Below, in pieces: positions 1-6,968 of a stretch of DNA of 20,364 bases (position 1 is the first letter of the stretch; every line of letters starts with the position of its first letter). The notes below the pieces were generated by a model, which worked only from the letters and a program-made list of their open reading frames with translations, ran no database searches and had not been told where the DNA came from. Where the stretch lies: the NCBI GenBank assembly GCA_031539165.1, contig JAVKLK010000009.1, positions 1-20,364 on the forward strand. The letters are read 5' to 3'. A program made the translations under genes and the position numbers. Source of the stretch: CAIVSN01 sp031539165 (GTDB lineage: Bacteria > Patescibacteriota > Gracilibacteria > BD1-5 > UBA2023).

Positions 1-184
1 CTCGGGATTGAGTGGTGTAGCCTTGGTAGGCTACGAAGGAGACACTTGCCAGCAGTGCCAGGATGGTGAGAACGATGATGAGTTCTACTAGAGTGAAGGC
101 ACGGGGGGTTCGCAGGCTTCGGGAGAGCAGGGGCACTGCTGGGGAGGGAGTGGGAGAAGAAGGAGTGGATTTGGTGTGGGACAT
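1..184 (-). CDS. Type IV prepilin / pseudopilin-like protein, N-terminal part (runs off the left edge)
   Basis: The first 61 codons of a minus-strand gene starting at ATG 182-184 are visible. A 29-residue leader rich in Ser and Pro ends in RTPRA and is followed by FTLVELIIVLTILALLA, the N-methylation/prepilin signature: Phe after the cleavage site, Glu at mature position 5, then a hydrophobic helix. The residue before the cut is Ala, where Gly is usual. Prepilin peptidase tolerates Ala in some pilins, but this lowers certainty about processing. Such proteins are inserted in the membrane, cut by PilD and assembled into pilus or pseudopilus fibres. Members differ mainly in the C-terminal part, which is outside the window, so major and minor pilin cannot be told apart. 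No in-frame UGA occurs in the visible part. The 5' leader lacks a clear Shine-Dalgarno sequence. The gene is transcribed alone, behind a terminator and the homopolymer-spaced promoter at 222-251. Confidence 0.85.
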   Translation of the reverse strand, partial: MSHTKSTPSSPTPSPAVPLLSRSLRTPRAFTLVELIIVLTILALLASVSFVAYQGYTTQSR

Positions 185-221
185 GGGAAGAGGAAGAAGA
201 GTTTTGTTTGAGAGTACTCCT

Positions 222-251
222 ATTGTATCACCCCCCCCCCCCCCCCGTCAA
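222..251 (-). promoter_or_regulatory. Predicted phase-variable promoter of the prepilin gene
   Basis: On the minus strand, a -35 TTGACG (246-251) is followed by a spacer of 15 G plus TGA (18 bp) and a -10 TACAAT (222-227). The TG of an extended -10 sits at 229-230. The start of transcription would fall near 215, giving a leader of about 30 nt before the ATG at 184. The spacer is almost wholly homopolymer, so slippage would change it one base at a time around the 17-bp optimum. This is the arrangement known for Neisseria porA and opc. The elements are read directly; the switching is inferred. Confidence 0.65.
231..246. repeat. 16-bp homopolymer (C on plus strand)
   Basis: Sixteen uninterrupted C occupy 231-246. 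A shorter run of six G lies at 252-257 on the same strand. The long run sits exactly between the predicted -35 and -10 boxes. Tracts of this length are prone to slippage in cells and to miscounting by sequencers, so the exact length is uncertain. Confidence 0.95.
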
Positions 252-265
252 GGGGGGAGCAAAAG

Positions 266-294
266 AAATCCCTCTTCTTTGGGAAGAGGGATTT
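266..294 (-). terminator. Intrinsic terminator after the 253-residue gene
   Basis: A perfect 12-bp stem (266-277 with 283-294) encloses a 5-nt loop. On the minus strand it is followed by a T-rich tail, TTTCTTTTG. It lies 22 bp beyond the UAG of the upstream gene and insulates that gene from the prepilin promoter. Confidence 0.8.
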
Positions 295-316
295 AAACAA
301 AGTGTACGTTATAAAA

Positions 317-1078
317 CTAGGCAAAAATCTCCACTTCCTCATCTAAAATACGTTCTTGTAATTCGCTCAGAAGTAGTGATGTATTACTTTGAATTTTTTG
401 CTTTTTCATAGAAGCATCAAGTTCCAATCTCATTTGATTTAGTATCTGAAAGGCTTTTTCAGAAGAGATTTTTACAGGAATAACCTTACTTTCTATAAAA
501 GAACCTGGGAAGCTATCAAGGACTCTAAGCGATCATTTTTCCCCCTCATAGCCCAATGCGCTACCTGAAAATCTAGATGAATAATAAAAGAATTGCTTCG
601 TTTTTACATCAAAGTGAAGAACTGCTTCAATATATTCCATGGATAAATCAGTTTTGAATTCTTGAGGATTACGAACTAAATCCCTCTCGGCATAAGCAAC
701 TCTTCGGCGCGCTGCAGCCAGCACATCATCTCACGCTTTTCTTTTCTCATATCTTTCAAGTGATATCTGAGCTTCTGCAAGATTTTTAACAGCCTGAGCA
801 TGATATGCATTTCGGGCCGTTATAACTTTTTCCGGGGCGGTACGGATGGCCTTTCTATAATGAATAGCAGGCATTCATTTTGTAACTCCAGATATTACTT
901 CTTCTTTGTCGTATCTCATATAGAATCCTTCAATTCCATCTTCACGACTATTTAAAGTTAAATATGTTTCATCAGCAGGAAGGTATTTAGCTATATCATG
1001 AAAGGTATTTTCAGCTAGGCTTCGAGGTTTTTCATTTTCTCTTCCAAGTTCTGGAGTACTTTTAAGTGAATCTTTCAT
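317..1078 (-). CDS. Hypothetical protein, 253 residues, three UGA-Gly codons
   Basis: I do not recognise this protein. Reading UGA as Gly joins three open segments into one frame from ATG 1078 to UAG 317-319. The UGA codons are at 875-877, 731-733 and 533-535. There is no signal peptide and no membrane segment, so it is probably cytoplasmic. Residues about 80-140 are charged, helix-forming and Ala/Glu/Arg rich, including AEAQISLERYEKRKA and AAARRRVAYAERDL, and may form a coiled coil. The middle has an aromatic stretch, KQFFYYSSRF. The C-terminal third is again helical and polar and ends DEEVEIFA. It appears to be a single-gene transcript with its own promoter and terminator. That the whole frame stays open except for UGA supports it being real. 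Confidence 0.7.
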
Positions 1079-1106
1079 AAAATTTGAATTAGTTAGTCTG
1101 AAATTA

Positions 1107-1136
1107 AAATCTAATATATTTAGATTTATTTTGCAA
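1107..1136 (-). promoter_or_regulatory. Possible promoter with an overlapping palindrome
   Basis: On the minus strand, TTGCAA (1131-1136), a 17-bp spacer and TAGATT (1108-1113) resemble a sigma-70-type promoter 30 bp before the ATG at 1078. A perfect 8-bp inverted repeat, AAATCTAA / TTAGATTT (1107-1114 and 1120-1127), covers the -10 and part of the spacer. It could be an operator. It could also be a weak terminator for alkC, which ends at 1140, but no T-run follows it. Confidence 0.35.
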
Positions 1137-1139
1137 AAA

Positions 1140-2270
1140 TTAACGAGATTGAACAGAAAACTCCACCTTTTCTATAACTTTTCCGTTTACTTGAAGCGCT
1201 ATGCTATGCAAGCCTAGTCGAATCTTCCGAGTCGTCATATCCTGACGGAATCGATATCTCTTCGAAAAACTCTGAGGTACACCCGCTTTGAGAAAAGGAG
1301 TGGCAAGTTTATACACTTTTGCATTGGATGGTTCACCAGAAGCATTCGGGAAAGAAAGAGTATAATCAACCACTGCTTGAGCGTCTTCTGAACTCGTGAT
1401 ATCAAAAGAGAATTCCAGATATTCATCGAGGAATACGACTGGAGGAACCCGAAACTGGGAAATCTCAACATGAGCCCCAAGAGTATATCCAAGATATGTC
1501 ATCGCCCTCGGATTCCCCTGCTTGATGAGCGTCCGCAGGGCATGTCGGATAATATAGTCCATTTCTTTCTCATTCTGCTTTCCTAATTGCTTCCACCGAT
1601 CCAAAGTATCGAGCACGAGATCAGGATGTGTTTTGGATATGTCGTTCATATGATTAGCAACCGATCGAGTCACATATCGCGTCGAGTCCGCAAACAAATC
1701 ATCCAGAAGCGGAATAGCAGCCCCAACAGAGAGTCGTATCTTACGAGCCCAAGGAAGCTTTGGACGAGTCCCCTCACTCACCAGCCTCCGAAGATGATAA
1801 TGAGAATCCTGACTCCAACGAGAAAGCGTTTCCAATGTCTGATCAGGGAAGGCATCAATAAAAGAGCGAATCGCATCTTCAGCAGAAAATCGCTTGGTAA
1901 TCTCCGAAAGAGCATGGAGGGAAAGATCAAGACATGAGGCATTACAACCGTTTCGAGCGATATATTCCGCATAGGGAGCATGACGAAAGTCCCCAAAATC
2001 CCCATCCGAAAGGGTTGGATTATTCGGTGGAGGGAGAGCTCGAAGAATTACCTCCACTGCTGCCTCATACTGAGCTGGGAGAAATAATCGAAGACATTCT
2101 GCCATCCAGCTAATCCGAGCTTTGAGCTCGAGTTCTGGGAATTTCTCAAGCACTGTCTCGATAAATCCATCCCGAGAAAATTCTGGGTATACCTCCGCTA
2201 TCTCCTGAGCAAGTTGCTCAATCTTGTTTCGATGAAAGAAAATTTCTTTGAGGAGAACTTTTTGAGCCAT
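1140..2270 (-). CDS. alkC: AlkC-family DNA alkylation repair glycosylase
   Basis: The 376-residue protein matches the AlkC branch of the HEAT-like-repeat DNA glycosylases. These remove N3- and N7-alkylated purines from DNA without flipping the base. The telling stretch is residues 149-174, containing RWSQDSHYHLRRL and SEGTRPKLPW, with ANHMNDISKTHPDL at 205-218. Residues 1-265 are the helical repeat solenoid. Residues about 270-376 are predicted beta-rich and correspond to the C-terminal Ig-like domain found in AlkC. No internal UGA occurs, and the frame ends in UAA. The ATG (2268-2270) lies two bases after the ileS stop, so it is cotranscribed with ileS and should share its T-box control. That is an odd pairing of DNA repair with tRNA charging. 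No ada, alkA or alkB is in the window. Confidence 0.85.
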   Translation of the reverse strand: MAQKVLLKEIFFHRNKIEQLAQEIAEVYPEFSRDGFIETVLEKFPELELKARISWMAECLRLFLPAQYEAAVEVILRALPPPNNPTLSDGDFGDFRHAPYAEYIARNGCNASCLDLSLHALSEITKRFSAEDAIRSFIDAFPDQTLETLSRWSQDSHYHLRRLVSEGTRPKLPWARKIRLSVGAAIPLLDDLFADSTRYVTRSVANHMNDISKTHPDLVLDTLDRWKQLGKQNEKEMDYIIRHALRTLIKQGNPRAMTYLGYTLGAHVEISQFRVPPVVFLDEYLEFSFDITSSEDAQAVVDYTLSFPNASGEPSNAKVYKLATPFLKAGVPQSFSKRYRFRQDMTTRKIRLGLHSIALQVNGKVIEKVEFSVQSR

Positions 2271-2272
2271 GA

Positions 2273-5200
2273 TTACCGAGCTACCCGTTTCAATGCGAAT
2301 TTCACTTCAGTTTCTTCGAACATTACCCCTGTTTGGATATCACTCGTATCGGTTTCTTCAAAGAAGAGATTATCCGCAAGTGTTTCTCCGAGAATATATT
2401 CACGATTTTTCTCAAGCGCCTCTCGTATCTCCTGCCCCCCTGATATAAAGAGCTCCACTCGGTCGCTCACCGCATAATCCGCTTCCTTTCGTAAGTCTTG
2501 AATCGTGCGTACCGCATCGCGGGCAATTCCCTCATCTCGGAGAGCCTGAGTGATACAGGTATCCATGAGGATTACCTGTCCTCCCCCTCCTTCCACGTCA
2601 AATTCTGAAGAAATCGGTTCATAGACGAGCTCGAATTCTCCAACCGCAAGGACCGCATCCCCTACCCGTACTGATCCATCATCCAGGAGTGTGAAGGCTC
2701 CCGACTTTGCAGAAACAATAATTTCTTGTACCTGTTTCCCAAAACGAGGACCAATGAGACGGGCATTCGGTCGGCATACCAATTTTGCTACCTGAGACAT
2801 ATCTGCTCCTTGAAATACCTCCTTCACATTGAGTTCTTCTTTTAGGATATCAATGAAGTATTCTGGAAGCACCACTCCGATAGTAACCGATGCAAGAGGC
2901 TGACGCACACGGAGCTTTTTGCGTCCACGCAGAGCCAGTCCGAGAGAGACGAGCTGCTTTGTGAGAGCCATATCACTCGTAATATCTTGCGGAACAGAAA
3001 ATCTATTCCACTCTGGGAAAAACTCAAGATGCACACTTTCCTTCTCTGTAAGTCCACGATATATATGCTCCGTTACAAATGGGATAACTGGGGCAGCAAT
3101 CTGACACACTTCTTGGAGCACTCGATAGAGTGTCTCGTATGCGGAAGCCTTGTCCATATCTGTCTCCGATTTCCAGAAACGTCTGCGCGATCGACGAACA
3201 TACCAGTTCGTAAGGTCATCCATGAAATCAAGAATAGATCGAGCCATAGTCTGGAGATCATATTTTTCATACGCATTCTGCACCTTGGCATTGAGGGTTT
3301 GGAGTTCTCCAATTATCCATCGATCCATTGGATTGACTCGAGGAGTATGAGGAAACTCTACGTATGCAGCATTCGGGAGCGTTGGGAAATACTTTCGATT
3401 GAATGCTATTTCGTAGGGAATATGCTCGAAATAATGCGTTACTGCTCGAAATACCCCACCATGAGCCACTACCAAAACTCGCTTATCCGCATATTTTGGG
3501 AGCTCTGTTTGAAGCCATTTCCCGACTCGCTCACAAAACTGAGCCTCCGACTCAACAGAAGCATCTCCAAAATAAATAGATCCGGCGTTCGATAGCTCAA
3601 CACGCTCTCCTGTTTCCTGGAAATGCTGCTCCACAATATCAGCGAGGGGCATTCCTGAGTATTTCCCACTCTTTCGCTCTATTAAATCAGGAATCATCTG
3701 TATCTCTCCAGTAAATCAGATTTCTCGTGCGACGATTTCTGCTGTCTCTCGAGCCCTGACAAGCGGTGAGGCAAAAATTATATCAAACTGGGTATTTTTT
3801 GCTCGAAGGGCCTGGCCAGATTGTTTTGCCTGCTCTCTTCCCGTCTCATTGAGTGGGCTATCATCAAATCCGTCAGACAAGCGACGCTGTAAATTTGCAT
3901 CAGTTTGTCCATGTCGCATGAAATAGTGTTTCCCTTTTGCAGGAGACCACCCATCAATATTTGCATACGTTGTGAAGAAGCTATAGGTATTCCACAATGG
4001 GAGCACTACTCGCTTGATAGCATCGGTAATTCCTTCTTCAGTGAAATTGATATCACCCCCCGTCATAAGCGGAGTATTGGTGAGATAGAATCGGATTCCA
4101 TCCGCACCATGTGCCTCAATCGTACCTCTTGGATCTGGATAATTTTTGAAGCTTTTGGACATTTTCCGTCCATCCGTTCCATAGATGACCCCCGTAGTGA
4201 TAACATTCTTAAATGCTGGCATTGGTTCGGAATCATTCTTCGGATTCAGAAGAACTCCGAGTACATGCATTACATAGAACCAGGCTCGCACTTGTCCGAC
4301 ATACTCCGCAATGAAATCAGCTGGAAAACTCGCCTCCATAGCCTCTTTGTTCTCAAATGGATAGTGCATTTGTGCATAGGGCATAGAGCCGGAGTCCATC
4401 CATACGTCGAGGACCTCTGGAATTCGTGTATAATGAAGCTCTACTGCGAGTTCCGTATCATATTCGGTCCAGCGAATATCATCGATATACGGCTTGTGAA
4501 GATTCTCGATTTTCATGCCACTCGCTGCCTCTATTTCAGCACGACTTCCAAACACTTTTTGTTTGCGAACCACTCCTGAAGCATCGCGTCCAAGCCATAC
4601 TGGCATCGGTGCTCCCCAGTATCTTGTTCGAGAAATACACCAGTCGGGAGCAGAGTCAATTCCCTTAGCAAATCGTCCATGTTTCAAGTGCTCAGGAAAC
4701 CAGTAGATTTGCTCGTTCGCGGCTTTGAGTTTTTCTTTGTTGTTCGCGATATCGATGAACCAAGAGTTCTGAGCTTTCTGAATCAAAGGAGTTCCAGAGC
4801 GCGGACAAAATGGAATTCGGTGAGTAATGGACTCTTTCTTGAAGAGTAATCCTCTTTCTGTGAGTCGATGCATCATGATTTCATTCGCATCACTGTAGAA
4901 TGTCCCTCTGAGATCAGAAATCTCTGTCGTATACTTCCCTTCTTCATCCAGAGCATTGGTGACTCGGATTCCCTTTGCTTTGGCAAGCTCGAAGTCTACA
5001 TCTCCAAACTCAGGAGCACAGTGAACGACACCGGTACCATCCGTATCGGTAGCGAAGTCAGCCGTATACACTCGGTGATTTTTTTCGGAAGAGGACTGAT
5101 GGTAGTACTCGGGGAATGGTGGAGTATAACGAACCCCCTCAAGGGCTGCTCCCGTATAGGTCTGAATCTCTTGATACTCCCCCTTTCCTTTAAATACCGA

Positions 5201-6397
5201 TTCGGCTCGGTTCTTCGCAACGATATACTGCTCTCCTTCTTGTTCCACCAACACATATTCAATATCCGCTCCTACCGCAAGTGCCATATTCGCAGGCATA
5301 GTCCATGGAGTGGTAGTCCATGCGAGTATATATACCGGTGGAGCTTTCTTTTGGAGTGGAATACGTCAGAGCATCATATCGAGGATTCTTCTATCAAGCT
5401 CGTATGTTTCTTGGTATATTCCCGCCAATTCCGCCTGCGTGAACCACTTCCATTCACGGAATTTTTCTGGCTCTCCGTTGCGGAGCTGATCCGCATGAAT
5501 CCGTACTTCAAAATGAGTTGCCTTCCAGAGAACCCCTGTATCAAACTGAGATTCTTCAGCCACTTGCTGAAGAGATTCTTGACTCACTTTCACTCCAATC
5601 TCTTCTTCCATTTCTCGAATGAGCGTTGTTTCAGGAGATTCTCCCGCTTCACAGGCGCCTCCGACAAAATGCCATCCAGCATATTTATTGCTCCATCCGA
5701 GGAGATACCTCCCCTGCTCATCTCGAACCCATCCGATAGACGCTTGTTTTTCAGAAACTCGAAATTTTACCGTAATTGCTGGATCATTCACTTCTTGGTA
5801 GCTATCATCCATAGCCACTTCAAAATTTGAAATAGGTGTCCCGAGTTTCCAACTATAGAGAGAGACTCGCTTCCCTTCGTACACAAGCCCCTTTCGGTAT
5901 AATTCAGAAAATACCCACATCACCGACTCCATGTAGTCTTGATCCATCGTGCGATATGCCTTATCCATATCGACCCATCGACCAATGTGGTCAATGTACC
6001 ATCCCCACTCGGCAGAAGTTTCCGCAGTATAATTATAACATTCATCGATGAACCGCTTCACTCCGACCTTCTCAATTTCTTTGTTGGAATTGATGCCGAG
6101 TTTCTTCTGTACCTTTTCCTCAATAGGAAGACCATGGCAATCCCATCCCCACACTCGTTCAACTCGCTTCCCCTGCATGGTCCAGTATCGACCAACAACA
6201 TCTTTTACAATTGAGGAGAGTAAATTTCAATAGTGAGGAGTTCCTGTGATGAACGGAGGACCGTCGTAAAAACGGTATGGATTTTCTTTGGGTCGTTGTT
6301 CTACGGACTTACGAAAGGTTTGATGTTCTTTCCAGTAGGCAGTGACTGCTGCTTCTAGTTCTGGAAAAGATTGTTTGGAAGAGACGTTTGGGAACAT
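2273..6397 (-). CDS. ileS: Isoleucyl-tRNA synthetase with embedded Nudix hydrolase and histidine phosphatase domains
   Basis: IleRS joins isoleucine to tRNA-Ile in the cytoplasm. The frame runs from ATG 6397 to UAA 2273-2275, 1374 residues, with UGA-Gly at residues 57 (6227-6229), 344 (5366-5368) and 894 (3716-3718). Core motifs: TGTPHYGNLL (51-60, HIGH equivalent, its Gly coded by UGA), GWDCHGLP, AWTTTPWTMP (358-369), the editing-site stretch GVVHCAPEFGDVD (456-468) and KMSKS (745-749), followed by the helical anticodon-binding domain. PHYG and overall form suggest the eukaryote-like type 2 IleRS. The usual length is about 930-1050 residues; the excess is two inserted enzyme domains, a Nudix fold at about 211-343 and a histidine phosphatase at about 822-1015. 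No stop or frame change occurs at either junction. It sits 15 bp after a small unknown gene and 2 bp before alkC, behind a T-box leader with an AUC triplet. Separate neighbouring genes are excluded because core IleRS sequence flanks both inserts in one frame. Confidence 0.95.
3353..3934 (-). other. Histidine phosphatase (phosphoglycerate-mutase-like) domain inserted in IleRS
   Basis: Residues about 822-1015 of the IleRS. YFMRHGQTDAN (825-835) carries the RHG motif with catalytic His829. SPLNETGREQA, IFASPLVRARETAEI and LIERKSGKYSG follow in the usual order. The second catalytic His979 lies in VVAHGGVFRA. IleRS sequence stops at YANIDGW just before the insert and resumes at VNPMDRWII after it, so the insert sits in the loop between the catalytic/connective part and the anticodon-binding helices. 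One of its glycines (894) is coded by UGA. The active-site set looks complete; the substrate is unknown. Confidence 0.9.
5369..5767 (-). other. Nudix hydrolase domain inserted in IleRS
   Basis: Residues about 211-343 of the IleRS. The Nudix box (residues 247-269) fits GX5EX7REUXEEXGU, with GACEAGE at its start and REMEEEIGV at its end, so all the metal-binding glutamates are present. It follows the IleRS strand DPAITVKF and precedes VYILAWTTTPWT, two elements that are nearly adjacent in ordinary IleRS, at the root of the CP1 editing domain. Nudix enzymes cleave nucleoside diphosphates linked to another moiety. The substrate here is unknown. Ap4A, a side product of aminoacyl-tRNA synthetases, is an attractive guess. 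Confidence 0.9.
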
Positions 6398-6412
6398 GGG
6401 GAATAAATAGTT

Positions 6413-6715
6413 TTAAATAGAGGATTGAGTGAAAATACTCTGTATAACATTTGGTGTTGTAGGAATCCGCAGATGATTCTCCAAAAAATCTCGCACCCCT
6501 GTTTGAATATGGGCTATCTCTGGAGAGATGGGATAAGAATCTCATCCGCTATATACGAGTCGAGTTGCTGTCTGGAAATCCCGAGCCCCCGTACAGGCAG
6601 CCTGGAGATAAAATGTAAGTCTTGCTTTTGCATACTCTGAGTGAGGGTACGTCTGAGCAATGGTAGAATACAAAGAGGTAACGGTTACCGAAGAAGAGGG
6701 ACTCTGCTGTGACAT
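6413..6715 (-). CDS. Hypothetical 100-residue protein between the T-box and ileS
   Basis: I do not recognise it. The frame runs from ATG 6713-6715 to UAA 6413-6415 with one UGA-Gly at residue 58 (6542-6544), in the context VYSGGDSYP. The N-terminus is Ser/Thr rich and is followed by a helical stretch, TIAQTYPHSEYAKARLTFYL, that recalls a TPR-like helix pair, though too little is present to assign one. It has no signal peptide or membrane segment. It starts 10 bp after the T-box terminator and ends 15 bp before ileS, so it should respond to tRNA-Ile charging together with ileS. Support comes from the context and the clean frame, not from homology. Under the standard code it would break in the middle, which may explain why such genes are missed. 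Confidence 0.65.
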
Positions 6716-6724
6716 GATAACGAC

Positions 6725-6754
6725 AAAAAAACACGAAAATATATTCGTGCTTTT
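6725..6754 (-). terminator. Terminator of the T-box leader
   Basis: On the minus strand, CACGAA / TTCGTG (6744-6749 and 6732-6737) form a stem with a 6-nt loop, followed directly by seven T (6725-6731). Four A (6751-6754) can extend the stem against the T-run. It lies between the T-box core and the first gene, as expected for control by transcription attenuation. Confidence 0.7.
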
Positions 6755-6911
6755 GGCCCATGAAGGGAGGTACCACCCAAAGCGTCCGTCTCTTATGACG
6801 GTTCTTGATTTTTTGTTGATGACGGAGAGTTTCAGCTCCGGAAGATTCTACTCGATGGTTCCATCTTTCTTTCTTCGGCTTGCGGGTGATATCCGCTCAG
6901 ACGCCTTTGCT
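6725..6911 (-). promoter_or_regulatory. T-box riboswitch leader (tRNA-Ile) controlling ileS
   Basis: The T-box core GGGTGGTACC lies at 6769-6778, minus strand. Upstream are a hairpin GCGG-ATATCAC-CCGC (6882-6896) with an AUC isoleucine triplet in its loop, a larger imperfect stem (about 6842-6880), and a hairpin CCGTC-GACGG (6786-6801) in the stem III position. GCTTTGG (6777-6783) can pair with CCAAAAGC (6749-6756) around the T-box. This would compete with the terminator that shares bases 6749-6754. T-box RNAs bind uncharged tRNA through a specifier triplet and the tRNA CCA end, and switch on aminoacyl-tRNA synthetase genes. An Ile triplet ahead of ileS fits. The triplet sits in a terminal loop, as reported for the ultrashort stem I of actinobacterial ileS T-boxes. 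The folding was done by eye. Confidence 0.75.
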
Positions 6912-6917
6912 TCAAAT

Positions 6918-6946
6918 CTAGTATGGACAAAAATCAGAAAAAGCAA
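6918..6946 (-). promoter_or_regulatory. Promoter of the T-box/ileS operon
   Basis: On the minus strand, TTGCTT (6941-6946), a 17-bp spacer and TACTAG (6918-6923) predict a start near 6911, just before the leader hairpins. The -35 overlaps the stem of the creA terminator. Confidence 0.55.
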
Positions 6947-6958
6947 GCATTACTTGCT
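6938..6958 (-). terminator. Intrinsic terminator after creA
   Basis: Stem AGCAAG / CTTGCT (6953-6958 and 6942-6947) with a 5-nt loop is followed by five T on the minus strand (6938-6942). It sits 10 bp after the creA stop. Confidence 0.75.
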
Positions 6959-6968
6959 CTGAATTTCC

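Noticed and set aside
2987..4579. Plus-strand open frames of about 200 residues (2987-3595 and 3905-4579)
   Set aside because: They are antisense to conserved IleRS sequence and encode no recognisable protein.
4868..5830. A 320-residue open frame on the plus strand
   Set aside because: It lies antisense to ileS, has no family resemblance, and shows arginine/serine/histidine-rich composition typical of an antisense shadow.
6172..6220. Reassignment of CGA/CGG to tryptophan, reported in some Absconditabacteria
   Set aside because: CGA codes conserved arginines in IleRS (GRYW and VERVWGW), while TGG codes the neighbouring tryptophans.
2273..6397. ileS as several broken pseudogene pieces with stops at 3716, 5366 and 6227
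   Set aside because: All the stops are UGA in one frame, each replacing a glycine, and motifs continue across them. The same holds for pgi, mraY and others.
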